NCBI GenBank assembly: GCA_020638735.1
Contig: JACKHZ010000013.1
Span: forward strand, 310,001-374,000
Origin: Planctomycetota bacterium
GTDB taxonomy: Bacteria > Planctomycetota > UBA1135 > UBA2386
Reading direction: 5' to 3'
Length of the DNA: 64,000 bases
Every line of letters begins with the position of its first letter. Within the stretch, counting starts at the first letter, position 1. Below are positions 7,471-16,213 of the stretch, piece after piece. The notes under the pieces were generated by a model. That model was not told the DNA's origin. It saw only the letters and a list, made by a program, of their open reading frames with translations, and searched no databases. The position numbers and the translations under genes are program-made.

Positions 7471-10095
7471 ATGCATCGATCGCTCCTGCTGACGCCGTTC
7501 CTCGCCGCGAGTCTGCACGCCCAGGACGACGTCGCCACGCCGACGCGACCGATCGAGCCCGCCGCGGAGAAGCTCGCGCGCGTGGCGCCGCGTTCGCCCG
7601 AAGAGACCGTCGCGTCGATCGAACTGCCGCCCGGCTACCACCTCGAGGTCGTCGCCTGCGAGCCGATGATCCGCGAGCCGGTGGCGATCGCGTGGGACGG
7701 CAACGGCCGCATGTACGTCGCCGAGATGTGCACCTACATGCAGGACATCGACGGCCGCGACGAGCACGCCGCGAAGAGCCGGATCAGCCGCCTCGAGGAT
7801 CGCGACGGCGACGGCCGGATGGACCACCACACGGTGTTCGTCGACGGCCTCGTGCTGCCGCGCATGATCCTGCCGCTGCAGGACAGCGTCATCGTGCGCG
7901 AGACCGACACGCTCGATCTGCACGAGTATCGCGACACCGACGGCGACGGCGTCGCCGACGACAAGCGGCTGGTGTTCGCCGGCGGCGGGCGCGGCGGCAA
8001 CCTCGAGCATCAGCCGAGCGGGCTCGAGTGGAACGTCGACAACTTCCTCTACGTGACCTACACCGACCGGCGCTACCGCTACCGCGACGGCAGGATCGAG
8101 GCGCACCCGCTGCCCGCCGGCGAAGGGCAGTGGGGCATCACCTTCGACGACTGGGGCCAGTGCTTCTACTCGCGCGCCGGCGGCGAGGTGGTCGCGACGA
8201 TGTTCCAGCAGAACCTGCAGTACGGGCGCCTGTCGCTGCCCGGCGAGCTCGAAGACGGCTTCCACGAGTGCTGGCCGATCGACGACATCCCCGACGTGCA
8301 GGGCGGCCTGCCCCGCGTGCGCGAAGACGGCTCCCTCAACCACTTCACCGGCTGCTGCGGTCAGACGGTGTTCCGCGGTGATCGCCTGCCCGAGGAGCTG
8401 CGCGGCAACCTGTTCGTGCCCGAGCCCGTCGGTCGGCTGATCCGCCGCGCGACGATCACCGACGAAGGCGGCAAACGCGTGCTGCGCAACCCGCACGGCA
8501 AGTCGGAGTTCTTGCGCACCGCCGACGCGAACTTCCGCCCGGTCAACATGGAGACGGGCCCCGACGGCACGCTCTACATCGTCGACATGTATCGCGGCAT
8601 CATCCAGGAGGGCAACTGGGTGCGCGAAGGCAGCTACCTGCGCGGCGTCGTGCAGCAGTACGGCCTCGACCGCAACATCGGCCGCGGCCGCATCTATCGC
8701 CTCGTGCACGACGACTTCGCGCCGGGGCCGCAGCCGCACATGCTCGACGAGACCAGCGCCGAGCTGGTCGCACACTTGAGCCACGCGAACGGCTGGTGGC
8801 GCGACAGCGCGCAGAAGCTGCTGGTGCTGCGCGGCGACGTGTCGGTGGTGCCGGCGCTGGGCGAACTGCTGCAGCACGGCGAGACCGCGGTGGCGCGCAT
8901 GCACGCGCTGTGGACGCTCGACGGCCTCGACGCGGTCACGATGCGGCACGTGCAGACCGCGCTGAAGGACGACGACGCGCGCATGCGCGCGACCGCGGTG
9001 CGCGTCGCCGAGCGCTTCCTCGACGCCTCGTCGCGCGACGCCGATGCCGTGGCCGCGGTGCACAGCGCCGCCGTCGACCCGTCGCCGCTCGCGCGCCTGC
9101 AGGCGCTGCGCACCGCGCTCTACGTCGAGCTGCCCGGCTACGAGCAGCTGGTCGAACGGATCGTCGCCGCCGGCGGCGACCACGAGGTGTTCCGGCTGAC
9201 GGCCAAGGAGCACTTCGACCGCCTCGCCAAGGAGAAGGCCGAGGCCGAACGGCGCGCCGAGATCGCGCGCAAGAACGCCGCGCTCGCCGCCGCCGTGCAG
9301 CGCGGCGCGACGGTCTACCAGGGGCTGTGCTTCGCGTGCCACGGCACCGACGGCGAGGGCATGCCCGTGCCCGGCAGCGAAGGCATGCGGCTCGCGCCGA
9401 GCCTCGCCCGCTCGCCGCGCGTGCTCGGATCGCCGGCGCGGCTCGGTCGCATCCTGCTGCACGGCCTGACCGGCCCCGTCGACGGCGCGAACTTCCCCGG
9501 CGTGATGGTCGGAATGGCCGCCAACGACGACCAGTGGATCGCCGACGTGATGACCTACGTACGCAACAGCTGGGGCAACGCCGCCAGCCTGATCGAGCCG
9601 GCCGAGATCGCCGAACTGCGCAAGGCGACCGCCGCCCGCAACACGCAGTGGACGCTCGCCGAGCTGAAGCCGTTCGACCCTGTGCTGCTCGCGCGCCGCA
9701 GCTGGCGGCTGACCTCGGACCGCAACCCGGGTGAACTGGCGCGCGCGGTCGACGGCGACGACGGCACGCGCTGGACGACCAACGAGACGCAGCGGCCGGG
9801 CACCTGGCTGAGCATCGAGCTGCCCGAAGCCGTGCCGCTGACCGGCTGCTGCCTCGACACGCACGGCTCGATCAACGACTTCCCGCAGCGCTACGAAGTG
9901 CGCACGTCGATGGACGGCGAGAACTGGAGCGAGCCGATCGCCGCCGGCGACGGCGAACGAGACCAACCGATCATCCGCTGGCAGCCGACGACCGCGCGCT
10001 TCGTCAAGATCACGCAGCTCGGCAAGAAGGCAGACCTCTGGTGGTCGGTGCACGAGCTGCAGCTGTTCGGCGACGGCAACCCGCTGCCGAAGTAG
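7471..10095 (+). CDS. PVC-type membrane-bound dehydrogenase-like protein with HEAT, cytochrome c and discoidin-like domains
   Basis: The 874-residue product begins with a signal peptide (MHRSLLLTPFLAASLHAQ). Order of parts: an N-terminal beta-propeller of the PVC dehydrogenase type (PGYHLEVVACEP, then WDGNGRMYVAEM) to about residue 410; alpha-helical HEAT-like repeats around 430-570; a coiled stretch rich in Lys/Glu/Arg; one heme c motif CFACH followed by GTDGEGMP near residue 624; and a C-terminal F5/8 type C-like jellyroll (NPGELARAVDGDDGTRWTT, then WLSIELPEA). This architecture is characteristic of Planctomycetes and Verrucomicrobia. The propeller is often called a sugar-dehydrogenase-like domain, but its substrate is unproven. 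It follows the five-heme cytochrome gene. Confidence 0.85.
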   Translation: MHRSLLLTPFLAASLHAQDDVATPTRPIEPAAEKLARVAPRSPEETVASIELPPGYHLEVVACEPMIREPVAIAWDGNGRMYVAEMCTYMQDIDGRDEHAAKSRISRLEDRDGDGRMDHHTVFVDGLVLPRMILPLQDSVIVRETDTLDLHEYRDTDGDGVADDKRLVFAGGGRGGNLEHQPSGLEWNVDNFLYVTYTDRRYRYRDGRIEAHPLPAGEGQWGITFDDWGQCFYSRAGGEVVATMFQQNLQYGRLSLPGELEDGFHECWPIDDIPDVQGGLPRVREDGSLNHFTGCCGQTVFRGDRLPEELRGNLFVPEPVGRLIRRATITDEGGKRVLRNPHGKSEFLRTADANFRPVNMETGPDGTLYIVDMYRGIIQEGNWVREGSYLRGVVQQYGLDRNIGRGRIYRLVHDDFAPGPQPHMLDETSAELVAHLSHANGWWRDSAQKLLVLRGDVSVVPALGELLQHGETAVARMHALWTLDGLDAVTMRHVQTALKDDDARMRATAVRVAERFLDASSRDADAVAAVHSAAVDPSPLARLQALRTALYVELPGYEQLVERIVAAGGDHEVFRLTAKEHFDRLAKEKAEAERRAEIARKNAALAAAVQRGATVYQGLCFACHGTDGEGMPVPGSEGMRLAPSLARSPRVLGSPARLGRILLHGLTGPVDGANFPGVMVGMAANDDQWIADVMTYVRNSWGNAASLIEPAEIAELRKATAARNTQWTLAELKPFDPVLLARRSWRLTSDRNPGELARAVDGDDGTRWTTNETQRPGTWLSIELPEAVPLTGCCLDTHGSINDFPQRYEVRTSMDGENWSEPIAAGDGERDQPIIRWQPTTARFVKITQLGKKADLWWSVHELQLFGDGNPLPK

Positions 10096-10101
10096 TGCGC
10101 G

Positions 10102-12006
10102 TCAGAGGATGTCGAGCACGCCGGTAGAGCCGTTGCTCAGCGTGTCGACGAACGTCGCCCAGTTGCTGTCGATGCTGAGCGACGTGTTCCACGGCAGCGC
10201 GTCCTTGTCGCCGACGCCGCCGAGCGCGGCCGCGGCGAACGCGCGGGCCAGCTTGGTCATGCGCTTGTCGGCGGTCAGCTCGATCAACGGATCGATCGCG
10301 CGGCGGTCGCCGATGCGACCGATCGCGGTCGCGATCGCGGCGAGCACGGCCGTGCTGTCGTACTCCTTCAACATCGCGACCAGCTGCTCATTGGCGTTCT
10401 TGTCGCCGAGACAACCGAGCGCGACCGCGCACTGCTGTAACAGGAACGGCCGCCGCCCCGAACGCCGCAACACCGCCGACAGCTGCGGCACGGCGACGGC
10501 GTCGTGCAGCAGGCCGAGGCCGACGCACAGGTAGCCGGCCGCGCGTTCGTCCCCTTCGTGCGCCGAGAGCTGCTGCATCACGGTCGGCGCGGCGTCGGTG
10601 TGACCGGCGAGCCCGAGCGCGACCGCGAGCGCCGAGCGCTGGTCGTCGGTCTGCGCGTCGATCAGGTCCGACAGCAGCAGCTGCCCGACCACCGCGTCGG
10701 GCGAACCGGCGGCGGCGGCGGGCTGCGCCAGCAAACCGAGCGCGATGGCGAGCCACGGCGCCGCCGTCGCCCGGCTGGCCTTGTTGTAGGCCTTGAGCAG
10801 CCAGTCGCGGTTGGCTTCGCCGCCGATGCGCCCGAGGGCGATCACCGCGAACCACCGCGTCGTCTGGTCCCTGCCGCGCTCGTAGCAGCTGCGCAGCGCC
10901 GCGCTGCAGAAGGCGTCGGCGGCGTCGCGCTCCTCCGGCAGCGCGAGCATGCCGAGCGCGATCGCCGCCGACTGCCGGATCGCCGCCCCGCGACGGTTCT
11001 TGTCGTCGAGCTCGTCGACGAACGCCTGCTTGCAGCGCTGGTGCAGCGACGAGACGTCGCGCCCGAGCAGCCGTCCGATCGCCGGCCCGGCGTGCGCCTG
11101 GATCTGCTCGTCGCCAGCGCCGCGGTCGGCGGCGAACCAGTCGAGCAGCTGCTCGACCAGGATCCACGCCAACCGCTTGTCGGCCGAACGCTCGGGGTCG
11201 CCGCGCAGCACGCCGAGCCCCGACAGCGCGCCGGTCAGCAGGTCGCGGTCGTTCTCCTGCTCGTCCTTCAGCACGCCCCACAGCACCTCGTAGGCCTGCT
11301 GCGACAGCTTGGGGTCGCCGAGGCGGCGGGCCAGCAGCCCGAGCCCGTAGGCGGCGAACGCCCGGGTGCGGTCGCGCACCTCGCTGCGATCGACCATCGC
11401 CCGCGCCTTCTTGTCGTCCTGCACCAGCGACACGAGCATCGGGAACGCCGCGGCGCGCCCGGCGATCGCCAGCGACAGCACCGCCGTCTCGCGCACCTCC
11501 TGGTCGTCGCGCTTCAGTCGTTCTGCCAGCACCGCCTCGAGCTCGCCGCCCGGCGGGTCCTGCCCGACCTTGCCGAGCGCGACCAGCGTCGCCGACTGCA
11601 CGTCGCGGTTGCGGTCCGCCTCGAGCAGGGCGATCAGCGCGGGCACGATGCGCGACTTGCGGTCGTCCTCGGTCGGCGCCAGCACGTCGGCGACGAGGTT
11701 GGGCCGGTTGGGACCGAGGTAGAAGTCGTCGGACCCGGTGATCGGCACCACCGACGTCGCGCTGCGCGGCAGCAGGTAGGGCTCCTTGTTGAACTCCCAC
11801 CAGGTCTGCCAGCTGATCGTGTAGGGCTGCACGTCGCGCGCGCCGGTGGTCGGCCCAGGCGTCGGCGGCGCCGCCGGCGGCCCATTGAGCACCGGCAACG
11901 GCACGACGGGGATGCCCGGGGGACCGCGGTACTGCCCGCCGTGCGCCGACAGCGCGGTCGCCAGCAGCACGGCGCAAGACACCGAGAGCGTGAGTTGGCG
12001 ACGCAT
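10102..12006 (-). CDS. Secreted HEAT-repeat protein
   Basis: A 634-residue product from the ATG at 12004-12006 with a signal peptide (LSVSCAVLLATALSAHGG). After a Pro-rich linker comes the motif ISWQTWWEFNKEPYLL, found at the start of HEAT-repeat proteins in Planctomycetota and some deltaproteobacteria. The rest is a long array of HEAT repeats (VQSATLVALGKVG, then RETAVLSLAIAG, FAVIALGRIGG, LAAIATAIGRIGD). Repeats of this kind make a scaffold for protein binding. No enzyme motif is visible. It is convergent with the upstream dehydrogenase, the two stops lying only six bases apart. Confidence 0.8.
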   Translation of the reverse strand: MRRQLTLSVSCAVLLATALSAHGGQYRGPPGIPVVPLPVLNGPPAAPPTPGPTTGARDVQPYTISWQTWWEFNKEPYLLPRSATSVVPITGSDDFYLGPNRPNLVADVLAPTEDDRKSRIVPALIALLEADRNRDVQSATLVALGKVGQDPPGGELEAVLAERLKRDDQEVRETAVLSLAIAGRAAAFPMLVSLVQDDKKARAMVDRSEVRDRTRAFAAYGLGLLARRLGDPKLSQQAYEVLWGVLKDEQENDRDLLTGALSGLGVLRGDPERSADKRLAWILVEQLLDWFAADRGAGDEQIQAHAGPAIGRLLGRDVSSLHQRCKQAFVDELDDKNRRGAAIRQSAAIALGMLALPEERDAADAFCSAALRSCYERGRDQTTRWFAVIALGRIGGEANRDWLLKAYNKASRATAAPWLAIALGLLAQPAAAAGSPDAVVGQLLLSDLIDAQTDDQRSALAVALGLAGHTDAAPTVMQQLSAHEGDERAAGYLCVGLGLLHDAVAVPQLSAVLRRSGRRPFLLQQCAVALGCLGDKNANEQLVAMLKEYDSTAVLAAIATAIGRIGDRRAIDPLIELTADKRMTKLARAFAAAALGGVGDKDALPWNTSLSIDSNWATFVDTLSNGSTGVLDIL

Positions 12007-12012
12007 TGGCGC

Positions 12013-12018
12013 ACCATA
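12013..12018 (-). promoter_or_regulatory. Putative -10 element (TATGGT on minus strand)
   Basis: TATGGT lies six bases upstream of the ATG of the HEAT-repeat gene, another leaderless-type arrangement. Confidence 0.35.
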
Positions 12019-12059
12019 TCCGCTCGCCGTGGTGCGGTAACGCACACCGCCGGAAGCGG

Positions 12060-13205
12060 TCAGAAGCGGATCGGCACCACGGGCAGAACGCCCGTGACCT
12101 CGTCGCCTTCGGCGGTGACGAGCAGCAGCCGCGCCGACACCACCCGATGCCGCAGAGCCGGCAGCGCGGGCCAGCGCAGGGCCACCGTCACGCTGCCGTA
12201 GAAGGGCACTTCGCCGATCGTGTTGCCGCCGAGCGAGTCGCGCCAGTCGGCGCGCATCACGTGCGGCGCGGCGGGCGGCTGCAGCAGCCAAGGCTCGACG
12301 CCCTCGGGGCCGAGCACCGGCGGCGGTCCCGGCCGCGCCTGCGCCAGGTCGAGCACGTGCATGCTGCCGGGCAACGCCGCCGTCGCGGCGACCAGCGTCG
12401 CCTCGCCGCGGCCGATCACCGCCGCCACGCTGCAGCGCGGCGCCGCCGGCGCGCCGAGCCGCACGCTGCGGCCGAGGTCGCCTTCGCGCATCGCCGCGAG
12501 GCCGACGCCGCCGCGCTGCAGGCCGCCGTCGAGCACCTGCAGCACCGGCTGCTCGTCGACGAAGCAATGCAGACGGAAGCCCTGCAGCTGGAAGGTCAGC
12601 CGGTGCGAACCCGTCGGTGCGCTGGCGGTCGTCGCCTGGGCGACGATCATGCGATCGGCGCCGAACCAGCGCTCGATACGCACCACGGCGGCCGCCGGGT
12701 CGACGGCGAACACGTAGCAGCCGTTGTCGCTGCGCCGTGCGACGACGCCGACCGCGCGCGCATCGTCGCCGCTGCCGAGCTCGACGTCGGCGACCACGCG
12801 GTAGTCGCTCGCCTCGTCGTCGGGCAGCGCCGCGGTGCGCAACGCCCAGCGATGGTCGCCGCGCGTCGTCTCGAGCATCGCCTCGCCGTCGAGGGCCCGT
12901 TCGCGCGTCGCGTCGGGCCCCGCCGCTTCGACAGCGAGCACGACCTCGTCGCCCGGCGCGACCGTCAGCCCGAGCGAACCGGGCTTGCCGGCGTCGTTCC
13001 ACGGGAAGTCCACCTGCGCCTCGACGAACGGCAGTTCGCGCGCCTCGCCGGCGTGCAGTTCGACGGGCGCGGCGCCGGCGCCGCTGCGCACGGTCGCCAC
13101 GCCGCTGCGGCCGAGCAGGCGCCAGGTCGCCGTCTCCGGCTGCTGCGCAGCGAGCAGTCCGGCCAGCGCGACGATCGTCGCGGCGCGCGCGGCGAGCCCG
13201 TTCAC
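12060..13205 (-). CDS. Secreted protein of unknown function
   Basis: A 381-residue product from a GTG at 13203-13205, with a hydrophobic signal-like N-terminus ending LLAAQQPET. The start codon overlaps the stop of the upstream exonuclease gene (GTGA), so the two are probably translationally coupled. The middle (VVADVELGSGDDARAVGVVA, FAVDPAAAVVRIERWFG, HRLTFQLQGFRLHCFVDEQP) resembles concanavalin-like/LamG folds that wrap a ligand, but I cannot name a family. The C-terminal part has a jellyroll-like pattern (SVTVALRWPALPALRHRVV). No catalytic motif is seen. Confidence 0.6.
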   Translation of the reverse strand: MNGLAARAATIVALAGLLAAQQPETATWRLLGRSGVATVRSGAGAAPVELHAGEARELPFVEAQVDFPWNDAGKPGSLGLTVAPGDEVVLAVEAAGPDATRERALDGEAMLETTRGDHRWALRTAALPDDEASDYRVVADVELGSGDDARAVGVVARRSDNGCYVFAVDPAAAVVRIERWFGADRMIVAQATTASAPTGSHRLTFQLQGFRLHCFVDEQPVLQVLDGGLQRGGVGLAAMREGDLGRSVRLGAPAAPRCSVAAVIGRGEATLVAATAALPGSMHVLDLAQARPGPPPVLGPEGVEPWLLQPPAAPHVMRADWRDSLGGNTIGEVPFYGSVTVALRWPALPALRHRVVSARLLLVTAEGDEVTGVLPVVPIRF

Positions 13206-13780
13206 GACGGCACCGCTCCGTTGACGCGCAGCATGTTGCAGAACATCGCGCCCTGCTCGCGCGCGTCGTCGAGCGCGACGTGCGTGTGCGGCAGCTCGTC
13301 CGACCACTCGGCCGGCAGCGCGCCCTTCACGCAGTCCCGATACGGTCGCTTCAGCATCGCCATCGCGTAGGTCTTGACGTCCAGCGCCGAGTGGCCGAAC
13401 GGCACGTCGCCACAGTAGCGCTGCAGATACCAGTAGACCCACATGAAGTCGTAGGCCGCGGGCTGGCCGACGAACACCACGCGCCCCGGCAGATGTCGCA
13501 GCCACTTCGCGTAGCGCGGCATCACATCGGCCGGGTCCTCGGGGTTCTCGCGCGCCTTCGCCAGCGCGGCGGGGAAGCCTTCCCACCACAGCATCGTGCG
13601 TTCGTGCGGCGCGGCGCCCGGCAGGGTCTGCAGGTTGGCGGAGAACTCGTCGACGACGCTCTTGTCGGCGCGCAGCGCGACCGACGCGAAGCTCAGCATC
13701 GAATGCGGTCCGGGGATCGGGCCGTCGGCCTCGACGTCGGTGCTGATGTAGATCTCTTCGGGCATGACGGGACGGGTCAT
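13202..13780 (-). CDS. DEDDh-type 3'-5' exonuclease family protein
   Basis: A 192-residue protein with the exonuclease I motif STDVEADGP (metal-binding Asp and Glu, the DxE signature) near residue 13, a central GQPAAYDFMWVY with a further Asp, and LPHTHVALDDAREQG near the C-terminus, carrying the H-x4-D signature of DEDDh enzymes. It should remove nucleotides from 3' ends. Related proteins include oligoribonuclease-like and epsilon-like nucleases, but no accessory domain indicates the substrate. The start may be the first ATG or the in-frame ATG five codons later. The gene overlaps the next gene by four bases. Confidence 0.8.
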   Translation of the reverse strand: MTRPVMPEEIYISTDVEADGPIPGPHSMLSFASVALRADKSVVDEFSANLQTLPGAAPHERTMLWWEGFPAALAKARENPEDPADVMPRYAKWLRHLPGRVVFVGQPAAYDFMWVYWYLQRYCGDVPFGHSALDVKTYAMAMLKRPYRDCVKGALPAEWSDELPHTHVALDDAREQGAMFCNMLRVNGAVPS

Positions 13781-13821
13781 CTTGCCGGCTACCAGGGGCG
13801 CGCGCTGCCCGGTGGCGCGGT

Positions 13822-13827
13822 TATCTT
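13822..13827 (+). promoter_or_regulatory. Putative -10 element (TATCTT)
   Basis: TATCTT lies 36 bases before the ATG at 13864. A purine-rich ribosome-binding site (AGGAGCAGG) sits in between, so this would be a conventional leadered promoter for the paired membrane-protein operon. Confidence 0.35.
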
Positions 13828-13863
13828 GTGACGGAGCGTGGCGGAGACGCAGGAGCAGGTGAC

Positions 13864-14607
13864 ATGTACCTCAACCAGTCCCACAACAGTCCGTATTGGG
13901 CGCAACCGCGACCGCAGCTCGCCTTCCTGATCTTGATCATGCTGTGGATGCCGCGATCGCCGTTCGCCGATCTCGGCTGGTGGGCCCTGCTACCGATGCT
14001 CGCGATCGTCGGCGGTGTGCTTTGGTGGACGCTGTCCCCAGACGGGCGCTCCGGCGTGCTACGCACGATGCAACGGCTGCAGAAGGATGTGCACTGGTTC
14101 CAGCTGCGCCCGGTCACCTGCCACGAGCTGGGCGACGGCGACGAACTGCGCACCGCGCTGACGAAGCACGGCTATCAGGTCATCGAACTCGACGGCCAGG
14201 GCATCACGTCGTGGCAGAGCCTCGGCGAAGCACTGCAGCCGCACACCGCACCGCTGCGCTTCCCCGAAGAGCCGCGCAACCACGTGCGTGCGCTGCTCGC
14301 GCAGATGGCCTGCGAGAAGCCGCGCCGCCGCGCGATCGTCTGGCGCAACGCGATCGTCGCCGCGCAGCACGACCCGGCGTTCTTCGCCCGCGTGCTCGCC
14401 GACCAGGCCTCACAGGCGCTGACGCTGCCGGCAGGTCTACTGCTGTTCGTCGACCTGCCCGAAGCCGCACCACAGCCCCGCAGCGAACGCGACGTCGAGA
14501 TGCGCTTGCCGCACGGCGAGCCGCGCGACGTCGACCGCGGCGTGCTCACCCGCGCGCCGGACGACGCGTGGTGGAAGCCGAAGCCCGGTGAGATGACGCA
14601 CGGATGA
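13864..14607 (+). CDS. Membrane protein with barstar-like cytosolic domain (paralog 1)
   Basis: A 247-residue product. The ATG at 13864 follows AGGAGCAGG. Two hydrophobic segments (about residues 18-30 and 36-54) would anchor it, leaving a soluble C-terminal domain. That domain reads VIELDGQGITSWQSLGEAL, then RRRAIVWRN, then LLLFVDLP, the same order of hydrophobic strands and helices as barstar, though without the barstar YGxNLDALWD signature. The next gene encodes a clear paralog and overlaps by four bases (ATGA). Possible roles include immunity to an intramembrane or cytosolic RNase, but this is inference from fold similarity only. Confidence 0.55.
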   Translation: MYLNQSHNSPYWAQPRPQLAFLILIMLWMPRSPFADLGWWALLPMLAIVGGVLWWTLSPDGRSGVLRTMQRLQKDVHWFQLRPVTCHELGDGDELRTALTKHGYQVIELDGQGITSWQSLGEALQPHTAPLRFPEEPRNHVRALLAQMACEKPRRRAIVWRNAIVAAQHDPAFFARVLADQASQALTLPAGLLLFVDLPEAAPQPRSERDVEMRLPHGEPRDVDRGVLTRAPDDAWWKPKPGEMTHG

Positions 14608-15179
14608 AGCCGCCGCGTCGCCGACCGAAGAAGTGGCCACCGTGGCGATGGCCTTTGTGGATCCGGCTCGTGATCGCCGCCACGGTGATGGTCATGCCGT
14701 TCTTGACTGGCCGCCCTCAGAGCTTCTGGTTCGCGCCGCTGTGGTTCCCGATGCTGTTTGGCCTGTTCTATCAGGTGCCGATCTCACTCGAACCGATGGT
14801 GCGCTGGGCCGACGGCATCACCTTCGACGCCGCGCAGCAGCTGCTGCGCTCGCCGGCGCGCCACCTGCTGCACCTCGACGGCAGCAAGGTGCACGACGCC
14901 GCGAGCCTGGTGCGCGCCCTCGACGCGCTGCTCGGTGCCTTCGAAGTGCCGGCTGACGCGCTGCAGCGCTCGCTCGCGCACATCGCCTTCGAGTCGCGAG
15001 GCTCCGGCCTGCGCACCATCGTCTGGACCGACGCCCGCAACCTCGCCGACAACGACCCGGCGACGTTCCGGACTTTCGTCACCGAGTGGAACGAACGCAT
15101 CGAACCCACCAACTGGTTCGAGCGTGTGCTGATCCTGGACATGCCGGTGCCGGCGGCGGAGTGGGCCCAAGCGGCCTGA
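14604..15179 (+). CDS. Membrane protein with barstar-like cytosolic domain (paralog 2)
   Basis: A 191-residue product whose ATG overlaps the previous stop. A strongly basic N-terminus (KPPRRRPKKW) precedes two hydrophobic segments (LWIRLVIAATVMVMPFL, then FAPLWFPMLFGLFYQ). The soluble part reads LLHLDGSKVHDAASLVRALD, TIVWTDARNLADND, FVTEWNER, VLILDMP. This lines up with barstar as strand-helix-helix-strand-helix-strand, including a W in the VLEW-like strand. The adjacent paralog shares the plan but not detailed sequence. No ribonuclease of the barnase family is encoded nearby. Function unknown. Confidence 0.55.
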   Translation: MKPPRRRPKKWPPWRWPLWIRLVIAATVMVMPFLTGRPQSFWFAPLWFPMLFGLFYQVPISLEPMVRWADGITFDAAQQLLRSPARHLLHLDGSKVHDAASLVRALDALLGAFEVPADALQRSLAHIAFESRGSGLRTIVWTDARNLADNDPATFRTFVTEWNERIEPTNWFERVLILDMPVPAAEWAQAA

Positions 15180-15208
15180 GCGCTGCCCCCGGTCGCGCAC
15201 TCTGCTGT

Positions 15209-16177
15209 GTGACCTCACCGCACGACGCCCTGTTCCGCTTCGTGTTCGGCGACTGCGAGCACGCCGCCGGGCTGCTGCGCAGCGCCCTGCCAGCCGACGT
15301 GGCGGCCGCCATCGACTGGACGACGCTCGAACGCCTCGCCGAACCGCACCCCGACGGGCGCGGAGGGGAACGGGTCTGTGACCTGTTGTTCTCCTGTCGC
15401 CTGCGATCAGGCCCGCGCCTCTTGCTCTACGTCGTGCTGGAGCACAAGTCGCGCGGCCGACGCTTCGACGTGCTGCAGGTCTTCGCCCAGGTCACGGCCG
15501 TGCTCGAACGCTACCGGCGCGAACACCCTGGCGAACGCTTCTTGCCTGCCGTGCTGCCGGTCGTGCTGCACGTCGGCCGCCGCCCCTGGGCAGCGCCGGT
15601 GTCGCTGCGCGAACTGTTCGACGTCGATGCGCTGCCGGCCGGAGTGGTGCAGCACCTGCCCGACTTGACCGTGCGGCTCGACGACGTCAACCGCGACGAC
15701 GAACGGGCCCTGCGCGACCGCGCCCTGTCGCTGACCGGTCTGTGGAGCCTCGCGTCGCTCCGCTACCTGCCCGCGCTCAGCGACGACCCCAAGGGCCTCG
15801 CGCGCTGGCTCGAGACCTGGGCAGACGTCATCGAAGAGGTCGTCTGCGCGCCCACGGGCCAAGAAGCCGTGCGGGCGATATCCTCCTACCTCCTCCAGAC
15901 CTCGCGCCTGCCGCGCCTGCGCGTCGAGGTCGTCATGCAACGCATCCTCAACGAACGAGCCATGACCCGCCGCAAGTCCACCTACGACCAGATCGTCGAA
16001 GAAGAGCGCGCGCACGGCAGCGCGTCCGTCGTTCTGCGCCAGCTGACCCGTCGCTTCGGCCCGCTGCCGGACGGCGTCGAGCAGCGCGTGCGCACGGCTG
16101 GAAGCGAAGACCTGGATCGTTGGGCCGATCGCCTGCTGGACGCGGCGACGCTCGACGAGGTGTTCGAAGGGGCGTAG
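15209..16177 (+). CDS. Rpn-family (YhgA-like) PD-(D/E)XK nuclease / DUF4351 protein
   Basis: A 322-residue product, start chosen at the GTG at 15209 because the family-typical opening SPHDALFRFVFGD follows at once. The N-terminal two thirds look like recombination-promoting nuclease/putative-transposase proteins: DLLFSCRL supplies the likely Asp, VVLEHKSR the E-x-K, and LPAVLPVVLHVGRRPW the following strand. The C-terminus (LRQLTRRFGPLPDGVEQRV, then LDRWADRLLDAATLDEVF) is the DUF4351-type helical tail. Family members nick or cut DNA and stimulate RecA-independent recombination. It is convergent with a DUF4143 ATPase gene. Confidence 0.8.
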   Translation: MTSPHDALFRFVFGDCEHAAGLLRSALPADVAAAIDWTTLERLAEPHPDGRGGERVCDLLFSCRLRSGPRLLLYVVLEHKSRGRRFDVLQVFAQVTAVLERYRREHPGERFLPAVLPVVLHVGRRPWAAPVSLRELFDVDALPAGVVQHLPDLTVRLDDVNRDDERALRDRALSLTGLWSLASLRYLPALSDDPKGLARWLETWADVIEEVVCAPTGQEAVRAISSYLLQTSRLPRLRVEVVMQRILNERAMTRRKSTYDQIVEEERAHGSASVVLRQLTRRFGPLPDGVEQRVRTAGSEDLDRWADRLLDAATLDEVFEGA

Positions 16178-16184
16178 CGAATCG

Positions 16185-16201
16185 CGCCGATCGCCTCGGC
16201 G
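16185..16201. terminator. Possible bidirectional terminator hairpin
   Basis: A six-base-pair GC-rich stem (CGCCGA / TCGGCG) with a five-base loop lies between the convergent Rpn and ATPase genes. There is no T-tract, so intrinsic termination is doubtful. Confidence 0.25.
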
Positions 16202-16213
16202 ACCTGCACCCGC

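Noticed and set aside
7219..10053. Minus-strand open frame of about 940 codons opposite the PVC-type dehydrogenase
   Set aside because: Composition and repeated AVGV/RRH patterns show it is the antisense shadow of a strongly G/C-biased gene.
16185..16201. Strong intrinsic terminator between convergent genes
   Set aside because: Six-bp stem without a T-tract. Listed only as a low-confidence hairpin.
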